NCBI GenBank assembly: GCA_017963755.1
Contig: JAGCTF010000062.1
Span: forward strand, 1 to 37,899
DNA length: 37,899 nt
From: Clostridia bacterium
GTDB taxonomy: Bacteria > Bacillota > Clostridia > UBA1212 > UBA1255
Direction: 5' to 3'
Position numbers and translations under genes: made by a program. A model generated the notes under the pieces. The model did not search any database and had not been told where the DNA came from. It saw only the letters and a program-made list of their open reading frames with translations. Shown piece after piece: positions 1 through 7,937 of this stretch. Every line of letters begins with the position of its first letter. Position 1 is the first letter of the stretch.

Positions 1-40
1 ATACGGCCGCAATTGAAAAAAGACAGAGCTGCGGCCGTAT
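1..40. repeat. Inverted repeat at left window edge
   Basis: Two perfect 11-base arms (1-11 and 30-40, beginning ATACGGCCGCA) surround an 18-base loop. Neither side inside the window has a clear T-run, so it may be a terminator for a gene outside the window or an intergenic repeat. The left flank is missing, so the role cannot be decided. Confidence 0.5.
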
Positions 41-89
41 AAACTAGCAATTCACACTGCAGCATCCGGCATTCGCTCTGCCTTGCCTC

Positions 90-110
90 CGAACTCTGAA
101 CTCTTAACTT
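90..110. repeat. Short GAACTCTGAACTCTTAAC-type intergenic repeat
   Basis: The segment reads GAACTCTGAACTCTTAACTT. Its reverse complement matches the GTTCAGAGTTAAGAGTTAAG motif seen twice near 29463-29492 and 29614-29641. Here it lies just upstream of the promoter of the ECF S-component gene. It is a copy of a short dispersed intergenic motif of unknown function. Confidence 0.5.
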
Positions 111-113
111 CAT

Positions 114-142
114 TTGCTTTTGTGTTCAGTTTGGTGTAAAAT
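114..142 (+). promoter_or_regulatory. Promoter of the ECF S-component gene
   Basis: A -35 box TTGCTT (114-119) and a -10 box TAAAAT (137-142) are separated by exactly 17 bases. Transcription should start near 149, giving a leader of about 224 nucleotides. The same TTGCTT-N17-TAAAAT arrangement occurs before the hydratase gene (10339-10367) and the M23 peptidase gene (36529-36557). Confidence 0.6.
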
Positions 143-148
143 ATTGTC

Positions 149-372
149 CGGACAGAGCCGCAGAGGCTGCCGTCCGATGCAGGTATTGACGCGCAGGAGC
201 GGTTCAAGCAGCGCTGAAGCGTCACTGATGCACGGGCAGGCACAAGGTTCCGGAGCTTTTGTCCGCAGAATTTCATACGTTGCATCCACAGTTCTTTCGA
301 AGTGCAGGCGCGCAGCAGGTGCGCGGCCGGTTCGGGGAGCAAATTTTAAGGAGCAGCAGTAAGGAGTATAAA
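149..372 (+). promoter_or_regulatory. Structured 5' leader, possible riboswitch or attenuator
   Basis: Between the predicted start site and the ECF S-component gene lie about 224 bases without a convincing gene. Several local hairpins can be drawn by eye: CGGAC...GTCCG with an inner AGCC/GGCT near 150-178; GACGC...GCGTC with an inner AGCG/CGCT near 189-222; and CGCGCA-GCAGG-TGCGCG near 307-325. A long structured leader before a vitamin-type transporter suggests RNA-level control. I did not recognise a TPP, FMN, cobalamin, THF or preQ1 riboswitch core, nor a T-box. Confidence 0.35.
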
Positions 373-1122
373 TTGGATAAAAAAGTTAAACTGATCGTCT
401 TTACAGGCGTTCTTGCAGCGCTGGTGATCGTTCTCCAGGTATTTCTTGGAATTCCGTTCGGTCCGTTTTCAATAACGCTCGCACTCTTCCCTATCGTAAT
501 AGGCGCAGTCGTATTAGGTCCTGTTTCAGGACTCATTCTCGGGCTCGTGTTCGGTGTCGTAGTATCGATCCTCTCGCTCACGGGCAAGGATCCCGGAGGT
601 CAGATGGTGTTCGCAGCAAACCCGTTTATGGCATGGGTACTCTGCCTGCTGAAAGGGGCAATGGCCGGTTTCCTTCCCGGAATTATTTATAAAGCGATCC
701 GCAAATTCAAATATCTTGCCGAGCTGGCGTACGGTCTCACCGGTGCAGCGATCTTCGCAGGAGGATTCGCAGTATCAAGAATAATGACAAAAGTTGAGAG
801 CAGCGTTGCCCGTACGATCGTGCCTATAGTGTTCACGCTCGTTGCCGCCGGACTGATGATCGCGCTGTTCAAAATGTTTAAGAGCGGTATTGCCGCATGC
901 TATATAGCGTCAATGGTCGCGCCTGTCGCGAATACAGGTATTTTCGTTATCGGAATGCTGCTTTTCTTCAGACCGGTCCTTCAGGCATGGGGCGGCGGCT
1001 CGAACGTATTCGTTTACGTTATCACCGGGCTGGTCGGTCTGAATTTCCTTGTGGAATTCTTTGTATCGGTAGCTCTTTCGCCGGCAGTGGCCGCGATAGA
1101 TAAAGGCGCGAGCCGCATCTGA
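373..1122 (+). CDS. ECF transporter S component (substrate unknown)
   Basis: This very hydrophobic protein of about 249 residues has six or more membrane segments. It resembles substrate-binding S components of energy-coupling factor transporters, which capture a vitamin or similar micronutrient at the membrane and dock on a shared EcfT-EcfA-EcfA' module. The chosen start is TTG at 373, preceded by AAGGAG at 361-366. An in-frame ATG at 259 lacks a good ribosome site and would add a polar, leader-derived extension. The stop is only four bases from the convergent CBM9-like gene. No ATPase or EcfT lies nearby; a T component and an ATPase are encoded about 35 kb away at the right end of the window. 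That fits a group II system with scattered S subunits sharing one module. The family call is fairly safe, but the substrate cannot be read from the sequence. Confidence 0.8.
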   Translation: MDKKVKLIVFTGVLAALVIVLQVFLGIPFGPFSITLALFPIVIGAVVLGPVSGLILGLVFGVVVSILSLTGKDPGGQMVFAANPFMAWVLCLLKGAMAGFLPGIIYKAIRKFKYLAELAYGLTGAAIFAGGFAVSRIMTKVESSVARTIVPIVFTLVAAGLMIALFKMFKSGIAACYIASMVAPVANTGIFVIGMLLFFRPVLQAWGGGSNVFVYVITGLVGLNFLVEFFVSVALSPAVAAIDKGASRI

Positions 1123-1126
1123 TCCG

Positions 1127-1741
1127 TTATTCGAACACAAGTGCTCCGAAGCATTCGGGGCGGTGGTAGTCAGGCGAAGGCGTGTCAATATTATGCCATA
1201 CGGAATAGTACGGGACGGGGGCGTCGTCGCAGCACGTGTAGAAATTGCAGCGAAGTACGTCTCCCGGTTCGGGTGTTTTGAAATCGCTTACGTAGCGGCG
1301 GATGAAGCTGTACGGGATCTTATATGATACTTCCCAGAAAACAGGGCCGGACGAAGCAGATGCCTTAAATAAAGAATTATCAGCTGCGTCAGGATCGGAA
1401 ACGAGGCGGCTCGACTGCCTTGTTCCCTCCGGGCTGAAGCCCGTGTACGTCGCGGCGAGAGGATTAAGCTCGAAATTGAAATATGCGTTGTCCCCCGCTT
1501 TTGGTGCGAAGAAAAATTCGAGGCAGGAGTCGCGGCAGACCGGATCGCCGAAATTCCGGCGCGTTGCCAGCGGCATCGTTTCGTAAGACCTCATTCTTAC
1601 GTAAAGCGCTTCGGCGTCGTACTGTACTTCCGCTCTCGCAGTATGAAGAGGCTCCCCCGCTTTTCTCCACGGCATCGTTTCGATAAGTGCCGACGTGCGG
1701 AAAAGGCCGCCAATTGAATCATTTGTTTTTCTGAAAATCAT
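1127..1741 (-). CDS. Carbohydrate-binding family 9-like protein
   Basis: The 204-residue protein looks like a single CBM9-like beta-sandwich, with the family-typical core 'RDSCLEFFFAP' followed by 'YFNFELNP' and a later 'FWEVSYKIP' strand. CBM9 domains bind the ends of glycans and usually form part of secreted xylanases. This protein has no signal peptide, no membrane segment and no catalytic domain, so it is probably cytoplasmic. Its ATG overlaps the stop of cimA as ATGA (1738-1741), implying translational coupling as the last gene of the ilvB-ilvN-cimA run. The role in that setting is unknown. The fold call is moderately secure and the function is open. Confidence 0.7.
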   Translation of the reverse strand: MIFRKTNDSIGGLFRTSALIETMPWRKAGEPLHTARAEVQYDAEALYVRMRSYETMPLATRRNFGDPVCRDSCLEFFFAPKAGDNAYFNFELNPLAATYTGFSPEGTRQSSRLVSDPDAADNSLFKASASSGPVFWEVSYKIPYSFIRRYVSDFKTPEPGDVLRCNFYTCCDDAPVPYYSVWHNIDTPSPDYHRPECFGALVFE

Positions 1742-3345
1742 TTTGCGCCTCCGTTCCGTCCGCTCTTCATGATCCAGTATTCGTATGCGTCAACGAGCGC
1801 CGCCCAGCTGGCCTGGATAATGTCTCCGGACAGACCGACGGTACCGAAGCGCCTGCCTCCTCCGGAGAATTCGATAAAGACGCGCACTTTCGATGCGGTA
1901 CCTTCGCCTGAATCGATCACGCGGACCTTATAGTCTTCAAGGCTGACCGCGAGAGTTTCGGGGTAAAAATGAGCCATTGCCCGACGGAAAGCGCAGTCGA
2001 GCGCGTCGACGGGACCGATGCCGTTGCCAGCGGTGATCTCACTGACGCCGTCGACGGTAAGGTCAACGATCGCAGATGCCGAGTACGGGCTCGCCGCCTG
2101 TTCGTCAAGCGTGATGACTTTATAGCTGTTCAGCGAGAACGCCGGTTTATACTCCCCGGTGAGCCTGCGTACCAGAAGTTCCAGCGAAGCTTCGGCGCTT
2201 TCGTACTGGTACCCTTCGAATTCACGCTGCTTCAGCGTATTCAATATCTGCTCGTTCAGTTCGGGTTCGAGCGCTATGCCGCATATCCTGCGGACGATGT
2301 CCTGTATTCCGCTCCTGCCGCTGATCTCAGACGCTAAAAGTCTCCGCTCCCCTCCTACTTCCGAGGGATCGATAGGTTCGAAGCTTTCAGGCGCTTTGAG
2401 CACGGCGTTTATGTGCGTGCCGGCTTTATGGGCGAACGCGTTGCGCCCCACAAAAGGTGCGTCTGAGCGTTTCTTGATATTGATCAGTTCGGCGGCCCGG
2501 TAGCTCATGGCGGTGATCGTTCGTACCGACTGTTTAGGCACGCAGTTTTTACCGTACCTGACCTGAAGGTTCGGCACGACAGTGAAATAATCCGCATTGC
2601 CCGTACGCTCCCCGATGCCGAACAGCGTAGTGTTTACAAGATCGGCTCCGTTCAGCGCTGCAACGACAGTGTTCGCATCTGCCATGCCGCAGTCGTTGTG
2701 CATATGAACTCCGAGAATCGCTCCGGGTCTGATACCGTAGATCAGCGCCTTTATATCGTTCAATATTTCGCACGTTTTTAGCGGATCGGAGACGCCTGTC
2801 GTATCGCAAAGTACTAATGTACCCGCACCGGCTTCAAGCGCCGCGCTCACACACTGTTTCGCGTACTTCGCGTCCCTCATCCAGCCGCTGAAAAAGCCTT
2901 CGCAGTCGAAGATCACGTCCTTGCCTGAATCTTTAAGAAAGCGCACGGATTCTGCTATGATACGCAGATTATCTTCCGCACTGATACGAAGAACGTTATC
3001 CACCGTAAAGATATCGGTTTTACCGTAGATACAGACCGTACCAAAAGGCATCTCGGAAAGAGCACGCAGCAGCGGATCGTCCTGTGCGCGTATACCTGCC
3101 CTGGCTGTGGCGCCGAACGGGACAAATTTAGCATTTTTAAACGGATAGCCGGCAATTTTCCTGTAAAACTCGTCTTCTTTCGGATTCGTCTCAGGCATGC
3201 CGCCTTCTATAAATGCGACTCCGGCGTCGTCAAGTTCCGCGGCGAGGCGCAGTTTATCCGGTACGCTGAAAGAGATCCCGGGGCACTGGCTCCCTTCGCG
3301 GATCGTGGTATCATATATCAAAATGCGTTTTGCTTCCGGCGACAT
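1738..3345 (-). CDS. cimA: (R)-citramalate synthase
   Basis: CimA condenses pyruvate with acetyl-CoA to give citramalate, the first step of the threonine-independent route to 2-oxobutyrate and isoleucine. The 535-residue protein begins with the HMGL-like TIM barrel. The catalytic and metal motif DTTIREG is at 12-18, HMHND at 214-218 and GIGERTGN at 243-250. The C-terminal third resembles the LeuA-type allosteric dimerisation domain. The length fits the citramalate/isopropylmalate-like family of about 520-540 residues. The DTTIREGSQ and GIGERTGN signatures and the neighbouring ilvBN favour CimA over LeuA, although some homologs are annotated as 2-isopropylmalate synthase. The start ATG has an AGGGAG site and lies 20 bases after ilvN. 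The downstream LeuCD and LeuB enzymes are not in this window. Confidence 0.88.
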   Translation of the reverse strand: MSPEAKRILIYDTTIREGSQCPGISFSVPDKLRLAAELDDAGVAFIEGGMPETNPKEDEFYRKIAGYPFKNAKFVPFGATARAGIRAQDDPLLRALSEMPFGTVCIYGKTDIFTVDNVLRISAEDNLRIIAESVRFLKDSGKDVIFDCEGFFSGWMRDAKYAKQCVSAALEAGAGTLVLCDTTGVSDPLKTCEILNDIKALIYGIRPGAILGVHMHNDCGMADANTVVAALNGADLVNTTLFGIGERTGNADYFTVVPNLQVRYGKNCVPKQSVRTITAMSYRAAELINIKKRSDAPFVGRNAFAHKAGTHINAVLKAPESFEPIDPSEVGGERRLLASEISGRSGIQDIVRRICGIALEPELNEQILNTLKQREFEGYQYESAEASLELLVRRLTGEYKPAFSLNSYKVITLDEQAASPYSASAIVDLTVDGVSEITAGNGIGPVDALDCAFRRAMAHFYPETLAVSLEDYKVRVIDSGEGTASKVRVFIEFSGGGRRFGTVGLSGDIIQASWAALVDAYEYWIMKSGRNGGAK

Positions 3346-3365
3346 CGCAGCGCTCCCTTCAGTTC

Positions 3366-3875
3366 TCAGTCGAAAACGTATGGCGAATCGGAGATCGATT
3401 CACTTCCGCGGTCGAGTGCAACTATACCTGTGCGCGCCATTTCTATTACGCCGTACGGTCTTAGCATATCAAGAAGCGCGTCGGTTTTTCCGCCGTCACC
3501 CGTAAGTTCGATCGTAAGCGCGTCCGGGGTAAGGTCAATGATCCTTGCCCTGAAGACCTGCGCGATGTCAATAATTTCGCTCCTCGCGGCAGCATCCGCT
3601 CTGACCTTTATAAGAGTCAGTTCGCGCGAGACCTGTGCGTCGGCGTCAAGTACTTTTACTTTATGTACGCAAACGAGCTTTCCGACCTGGAAAATGATCT
3701 GTTCGAGCACTCTCGCGTCGCAGTCAACGCGCACGGTGATGCGCGATGCGGAAGGCACGTCCGTCGTTCCCACGGCGAGGCTGTCAATATTGTATCCCCT
3801 GCGGCTGAAGAGATTTGTCACCCGGGCAAGCACGCCCGCTTCATTGTCGACAAGTATCGAAATCGTTTTAAGCAT
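3366..3875 (-). CDS. ilvN: Acetolactate synthase small (regulatory) subunit
   Basis: IlvN binds the catalytic subunit IlvB and confers stimulation and valine feedback control on acetohydroxyacid synthase. The 169-residue protein starts with the ACT domain (ISILVDNEAGVLARVTNLFS, then RRGYNIDSLAVG), followed by the conserved small-subunit C-terminal domain ending near GIVALDRG. The ATG at 3875 is chosen because AAGGGG lies eight bases upstream; a GTG at 3884 would sit on top of that site. The gene overlaps the ilvB stop by eight bases (3868-3875), so the subunits are translationally coupled. CimA follows after 20 bases. Confidence 0.93.
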   Translation of the reverse strand: MLKTISILVDNEAGVLARVTNLFSRRGYNIDSLAVGTTDVPSASRITVRVDCDARVLEQIIFQVGKLVCVHKVKVLDADAQVSRELTLIKVRADAAARSEIIDIAQVFRARIIDLTPDALTIELTGDGGKTDALLDMLRPYGVIEMARTGIVALDRGSESISDSPYVFD

Positions 3876-5505
3876 TTTCAGCACCCCTTAATACTGTTCT
3901 GACTTCTATAACAGCGGCTCTGTTTTCATTGACCGCGTCCTTTACTGCCCGTTCGAGCTCGGCAGGCGTCTTTGCACGGATGCCTTTCAGGCCGAACGCA
4001 GAGCAGAGTTTCGGTATATTTAATTTCTGATCGAGTTTGGTCTGGCTGTAGCGCCTTCCGCAATACGCTTTCTGCATCTCGCGCACCATTGCGAGCGCCC
4101 CGTTTCTCATAACGATTATGATCAGCGGCAGCTTTTCGGAAGCAACTGTCGCCAGCTCGTTCATATTCATCATAAAACTGCCGTCGCCTGTAAACAGGAT
4201 CGTAGTTCTTCCGGGCATCGCAGTGGAGGCACCTATCGAAGCGCCCAGTCCGAAGCCCATCGTCCCCAGCCCGCCGCTGGTTATAAACCGGTCGGAAGGG
4301 CCGATCGGGAAATATCTGGCCGTGTAGAGCTGATGAAGCCCCACGTCTGTGACGACGGTGATCCCGCCGCCTGCGGCACGTTTGACCGAATCGAATACGG
4401 CCTCCGGAGCCAGCCAGCCGCGTTTTAACGTCTGTTCCGGTGCTTTCTGCCCGTCAGAGACACTTTTGGCAGAGGAAAACCACGGTGCTTTTACAGGAAT
4501 GCCGTTTAAACGCGCGAGAATGGCCTTTAAAGCCGTTTTCGCGTCCGAGGCAATATATGCGTCCGCCGGAACTATCTTGTTGATCTCGGCCCTGTCAGCG
4601 TCGATCTGGACGAGCTGCTTCCCTGAAGCCTTAAGTCCGGCAATGTCTGTCACTTTATTTCCGAGCCTCGCTCCTGCGGCGATTATAAGATCACACTCGC
4701 AAAGAGCCTGCTTTGCTTCTTTCCGGGCCATTGCCCCGAGGATGCCGAGATTAAGCGGTTCGTCAGGCGGCAGCGTTCCGATACCCATAAGCGTGGAGCA
4801 TACGGGAGCTCCGGCAGTGCGGGCAAGCTTCAGCAGTTCCGGTCCTGCGCCGGCCTGTTTTGCGCCTCCTCCGCAGATGATCAGGGGCTTCGAGGCGTTT
4901 TCTATAAGCTTCGTGACAAGCTCAACGTCGCCGCTTTCAGGAACAGGTGTATCTTTTATCTCTGAGATCTTGAACCGTTCCAGAGCATCGTCGTAAAGCC
5001 CGCATCCGCCCTCGAGCACGTCTTTCGCCACGTCAATAAGTACGGGGCCGCGGCGGCCGCTCATGCAGATGGAAAAAGCATTTTCCATTGCCTCTGCGAG
5101 CAGTTCGGGAGTGCGTACCGCCCAGCTGTGCTTGGTGATCCCGAGCGTCATGCCGACTATGTCAACTTCCTGAAAAGAGTCGGTCCCGATCAGCGAATGT
5201 TCGACGTTGCCCGTAATGAATACGGCCGGAACGGAATCCATGAACGCGTTGGCAATGCCGGTGATGAGGTTCGTTGCCCCCGGGCCGGACGTGGCGATGC
5301 ATACGCCGGGCTTTCCGCTCATCCTCGCAAATCCGTCGGCCGCGTGTGCCGCTCCCTGTTCGTGCGAGGTGCGTATATGATCCAGTTCTTTTCTGTGGCG
5401 GTAAAGTGAATCATAAAGAGACAGCACCGTGCCTCCGGGATATCCGAACACGGTACGTATATTATTCTTTATCAGCATCCGGACAATGAATTCAGCCCCA
5501 TTCAT
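3868..5505 (-). CDS. ilvB: Acetolactate synthase large (catalytic) subunit
   Basis: This thiamine-diphosphate enzyme condenses two pyruvates to acetolactate (valine and leucine) or pyruvate with 2-oxobutyrate to acetohydroxybutyrate (isoleucine). The 545-residue protein has the N-terminal pyrimidine-binding domain with the catalytic glutamate in TSHEQG (Glu49), the central domain, and the C-terminal ThDP/Mg motif GDGSFMMNMNE at 440-450. ATG 5505 has a GGGAGAG site. The coding region overlaps the end of the upstream LTA-synthase-like gene by 14 bases. IlvN overlaps its stop. I saw no T-box or leader-peptide attenuator before it, because the upstream DNA is coding; control must come from further upstream or from within the LTA-like gene. 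Confidence 0.94.
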   Translation of the reverse strand: MNGAEFIVRMLIKNNIRTVFGYPGGTVLSLYDSLYRHRKELDHIRTSHEQGAAHAADGFARMSGKPGVCIATSGPGATNLITGIANAFMDSVPAVFITGNVEHSLIGTDSFQEVDIVGMTLGITKHSWAVRTPELLAEAMENAFSICMSGRRGPVLIDVAKDVLEGGCGLYDDALERFKISEIKDTPVPESGDVELVTKLIENASKPLIICGGGAKQAGAGPELLKLARTAGAPVCSTLMGIGTLPPDEPLNLGILGAMARKEAKQALCECDLIIAAGARLGNKVTDIAGLKASGKQLVQIDADRAEINKIVPADAYIASDAKTALKAILARLNGIPVKAPWFSSAKSVSDGQKAPEQTLKRGWLAPEAVFDSVKRAAGGGITVVTDVGLHQLYTARYFPIGPSDRFITSGGLGTMGFGLGASIGASTAMPGRTTILFTGDGSFMMNMNELATVASEKLPLIIIVMRNGALAMVREMQKAYCGRRYSQTKLDQKLNIPKLCSAFGLKGIRAKTPAELERAVKDAVNENRAAVIEVRTVLRGAENA

Positions 5506-7879
5506 ATACTTCGCTCTCCCTGAGCACAGCTCCGTACTTTTCTCCTATGATTCGCAGCGTGACCGTATCTTCCGGGGTCAGAAGGCGCTTCGGAGAAGTA
5601 TATTTCATCGTTTGTGCATCTACGTAGATCATGTTGTAGATCCTGCCGTTTACGCACAGATACGTATCATCGGTCATTCCCTGCCCTTTAACGGTGTACT
5701 CGTTAAGTGCTTCGTCATAAATTATATCAGTTATTTTAGGTTCTATGAGGCCGTAGGTAAAACCGGGGTTGGTGTACTCGACGTTCTGCGTTTCCTCGAA
5801 CAGTTTATAATACTGGGTCTTTTCAAAGTATTCCAAGTAATTTTCATCGTCTTTATAAAGGCGGTGGAAGCGGTTCATAAAGGAACCGTCGAAGCCTAAA
5901 CTGTCGCAGAGGAGCGTGCTGAGCTGATAAAGATACAGCGACTGATCTTCATTCTTAGGCAGGTTCATATTGTTCCACGTATAGAAATTAACGTTGAATC
6001 TGTTTTCATCAGTTACTCCGGGAAGTTCGCGTGCAAACGTGGGCATGTGATCACTGTACATCACGATAACCGTCGGCTCTCCGCGCTGCTCGAAATAATC
6101 GACGATGTTGCGCAGGTGCGTATCTACCTGCTCCAGCTGACTTATATAGTAAGCGAGCTGGCCTTCCGTTTTTGCTTTGTTCTCAAGGCCTTTTATCTCC
6201 ATAGGATATTCGGTCTTTTTCAGCGAAGGGTACGCACCGTGGGTCTGTACCGTAACCGCGAACACAAAATGCTTTTCCTTCTCTGAATTATCAAGCGCGA
6301 TCTTCATCTGCTCGAGCAGGATCGAGTCGTCCGCCCAGATCACCTGCTCTTTTTTCTGAACTCCGGACATAAATTCGTACGGCACAAAGTAGTCGAAGCC
6401 GAGATTCCTGTACACGGTGTCTCTGGAGAAAAATTCGCCCTGATAATCGTGCATACCGAACGTATCGAATCCGAGACTCTTAAGGTAACGCGGAAGAGAA
6501 TCGACAGCCGTATCGTCAACGTGTATCATATACGGGTTATATCCGAACGGAAGATTGTTGATGCTGAAGCCGGTCAGAAACTCGAATTCGCTTTTTACAG
6601 TCTGTCCGCCGAAGATCGGGACAACGATCGTACCGTGCGTATATTTTTCTTTCAGCGAATGAAGGAACGGTATCGGATCACGCTCATACTCCATACCTTC
6701 GAGTTCCGTCGGGTCAATGAACGATTCGATCTGCAGCACAATAATATTCATTTTACCCTTTTCGGCATCTTTACTGTCCTTTCCGGCGTTCCTGACGTTC
6801 GCAAGGACAGGCTCAAGATCTTCATACTTGTAATTATCCGGTTTGATTTTGAGTACTCTGTAGCCTGTAGTCACGAAACTGAAAACGTAGCCGTTCCGGT
6901 TAAAAAGTTCCCTCGGAGAACGTTCGGAAAAACTTATCCACGGCAGAAATGACGCCAGCACGCCGGCAAATATACCGACTGCCATAAAGCCGAGCGACCA
7001 GGCGACAACTTCGCGCCCCGCCCTTTCCCTTTTCTTCATTTTCAGCCCGAGGACAATAAATCCGACGATGAGCGCCGCTATTGCCACAAACAGCATTATC
7101 AGCCAGAAGATTCCCAGGATATCCGCGATCGCAAACAGTCCCTCTTTTATCTGGAAGATATCCGGGATCAGGACCGGTTCGAAGTTATTTGCATTTTTGA
7201 TCAGCGAAGCGATGCCGAACACGAGCCAGAAAACAAGATAGATCCCGGCGCCCATCGCAGGCCGCCTTATCCAGATTATAAACGAGCCCAGTGCGGTAAA
7301 CAGAAGCAGGTTCACTCCTAAAATATCGGGCTGAGTCAGCATGCTTTTTACAGGGATCAGAAAGCTGCCGGTCTGAAGTATCTCGAGCAGGAATATGAAA
7401 AGAAGCGAGAAGTAAAAAAGAAAAGACAGTTTTTTGAACCAGTAAGCAGTTACGTCCGGCTCCGAAGGTCTCGCCTTTTCAGAAAAGAAATATACGGTGA
7501 CACCCACTCCGGCTATGACTGCCGCCATTACGGAAGCTTCTATAAATCTGCCGCATGAAAAGCCCTGCCACAGCATCCAGAGCGATGACATTATCATCAG
7601 AAGCGTACGTCTGTAAGGGGTAAAGCAAATCGGAAAAGTGAATAGCACGAGAGTCATTACCCGCAGTATCAGCGCGGCAGGAAGCAGCAGAAAATACACT
7701 CCTTTAAGCAGCGATATATTTCCCGTGACGATAAGCGATATGCCCGCCATGGCAAAATGGAACATGGCGAGCTGGAGCAGAAGTTTCCTTATGCCCTGGC
7801 TTTTCTCTCCGGTCAGCAGATCGCTGCTGATCATGGTAGTTGTTTCATTCTTATCCTTCTTATCCTTCTTCTCCATCAT
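5492..7879 (-). CDS. LTA synthase / sulfatase-family membrane enzyme
   Basis: The 795-residue protein has about 10-12 hydrophobic segments in the first 320 residues and then an extracellular alkaline-phosphatase-superfamily domain like lipoteichoic acid synthase and phosphoglycerol transferases. Visible metal and catalytic residues are Glu385 in QIES, the nucleophile Thr427 in GGQT, WADDS near 515-519 and the SDH motif at 609-611. It should transfer a polyol phosphate or similar group to an envelope polymer; the exact donor and product are unknown. A tail of about 80 residues after 710 looks like an extra Ig/IPT-like beta domain, making it longer than typical LtaS (about 650). Two consecutive ATGs exist; the one at 7876 is better spaced from GGAGG than 7879. 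It overlaps ilvB by 14 bases, an odd partner for an amino-acid operon. Confidence 0.83.
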   Translation of the reverse strand: MMEKKDKKDKNETTTMISSDLLTGEKSQGIRKLLLQLAMFHFAMAGISLIVTGNISLLKGVYFLLLPAALILRVMTLVLFTFPICFTPYRRTLLMIMSSLWMLWQGFSCGRFIEASVMAAVIAGVGVTVYFFSEKARPSEPDVTAYWFKKLSFLFYFSLLFIFLLEILQTGSFLIPVKSMLTQPDILGVNLLLFTALGSFIIWIRRPAMGAGIYLVFWLVFGIASLIKNANNFEPVLIPDIFQIKEGLFAIADILGIFWLIMLFVAIAALIVGFIVLGLKMKKRERAGREVVAWSLGFMAVGIFAGVLASFLPWISFSERSPRELFNRNGYVFSFVTTGYRVLKIKPDNYKYEDLEPVLANVRNAGKDSKDAEKGKMNIIVLQIESFIDPTELEGMEYERDPIPFLHSLKEKYTHGTIVVPIFGGQTVKSEFEFLTGFSINNLPFGYNPYMIHVDDTAVDSLPRYLKSLGFDTFGMHDYQGEFFSRDTVYRNLGFDYFVPYEFMSGVQKKEQVIWADDSILLEQMKIALDNSEKEKHFVFAVTVQTHGAYPSLKKTEYPMEIKGLENKAKTEGQLAYYISQLEQVDTHLRNIVDYFEQRGEPTVIVMYSDHMPTFARELPGVTDENRFNVNFYTWNNMNLPKNEDQSLYLYQLSTLLCDSLGFDGSFMNRFHRLYKDDENYLEYFEKTQYYKLFEETQNVEYTNPGFTYGLIEPKITDIIYDEALNEYTVKGQGMTDDTYLCVNGRIYNMIYVDAQTMKYTSPKRLLTPEDTVTLRIIGEKYGAVLRESEVYEWG

Positions 7880-7937
7880 TCCTCCGCCGGGAAACAGCTA
7901 TTGCTTCGTTCGCAAGTTTTCAGCTGCAGCCGGGTTT

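Noticed and set aside
114-362. Small plus-strand frames in the leader region
   Set aside because: They start within the promoter, lack ribosome sites and have no conserved features; a structured leader explains the region better.
149-372. Known vitamin riboswitch or T-box before the ECF S gene
   Set aside because: No TPP, FMN, cobalamin, THF or preQ1 core and no T-box sequence was recognised by eye.
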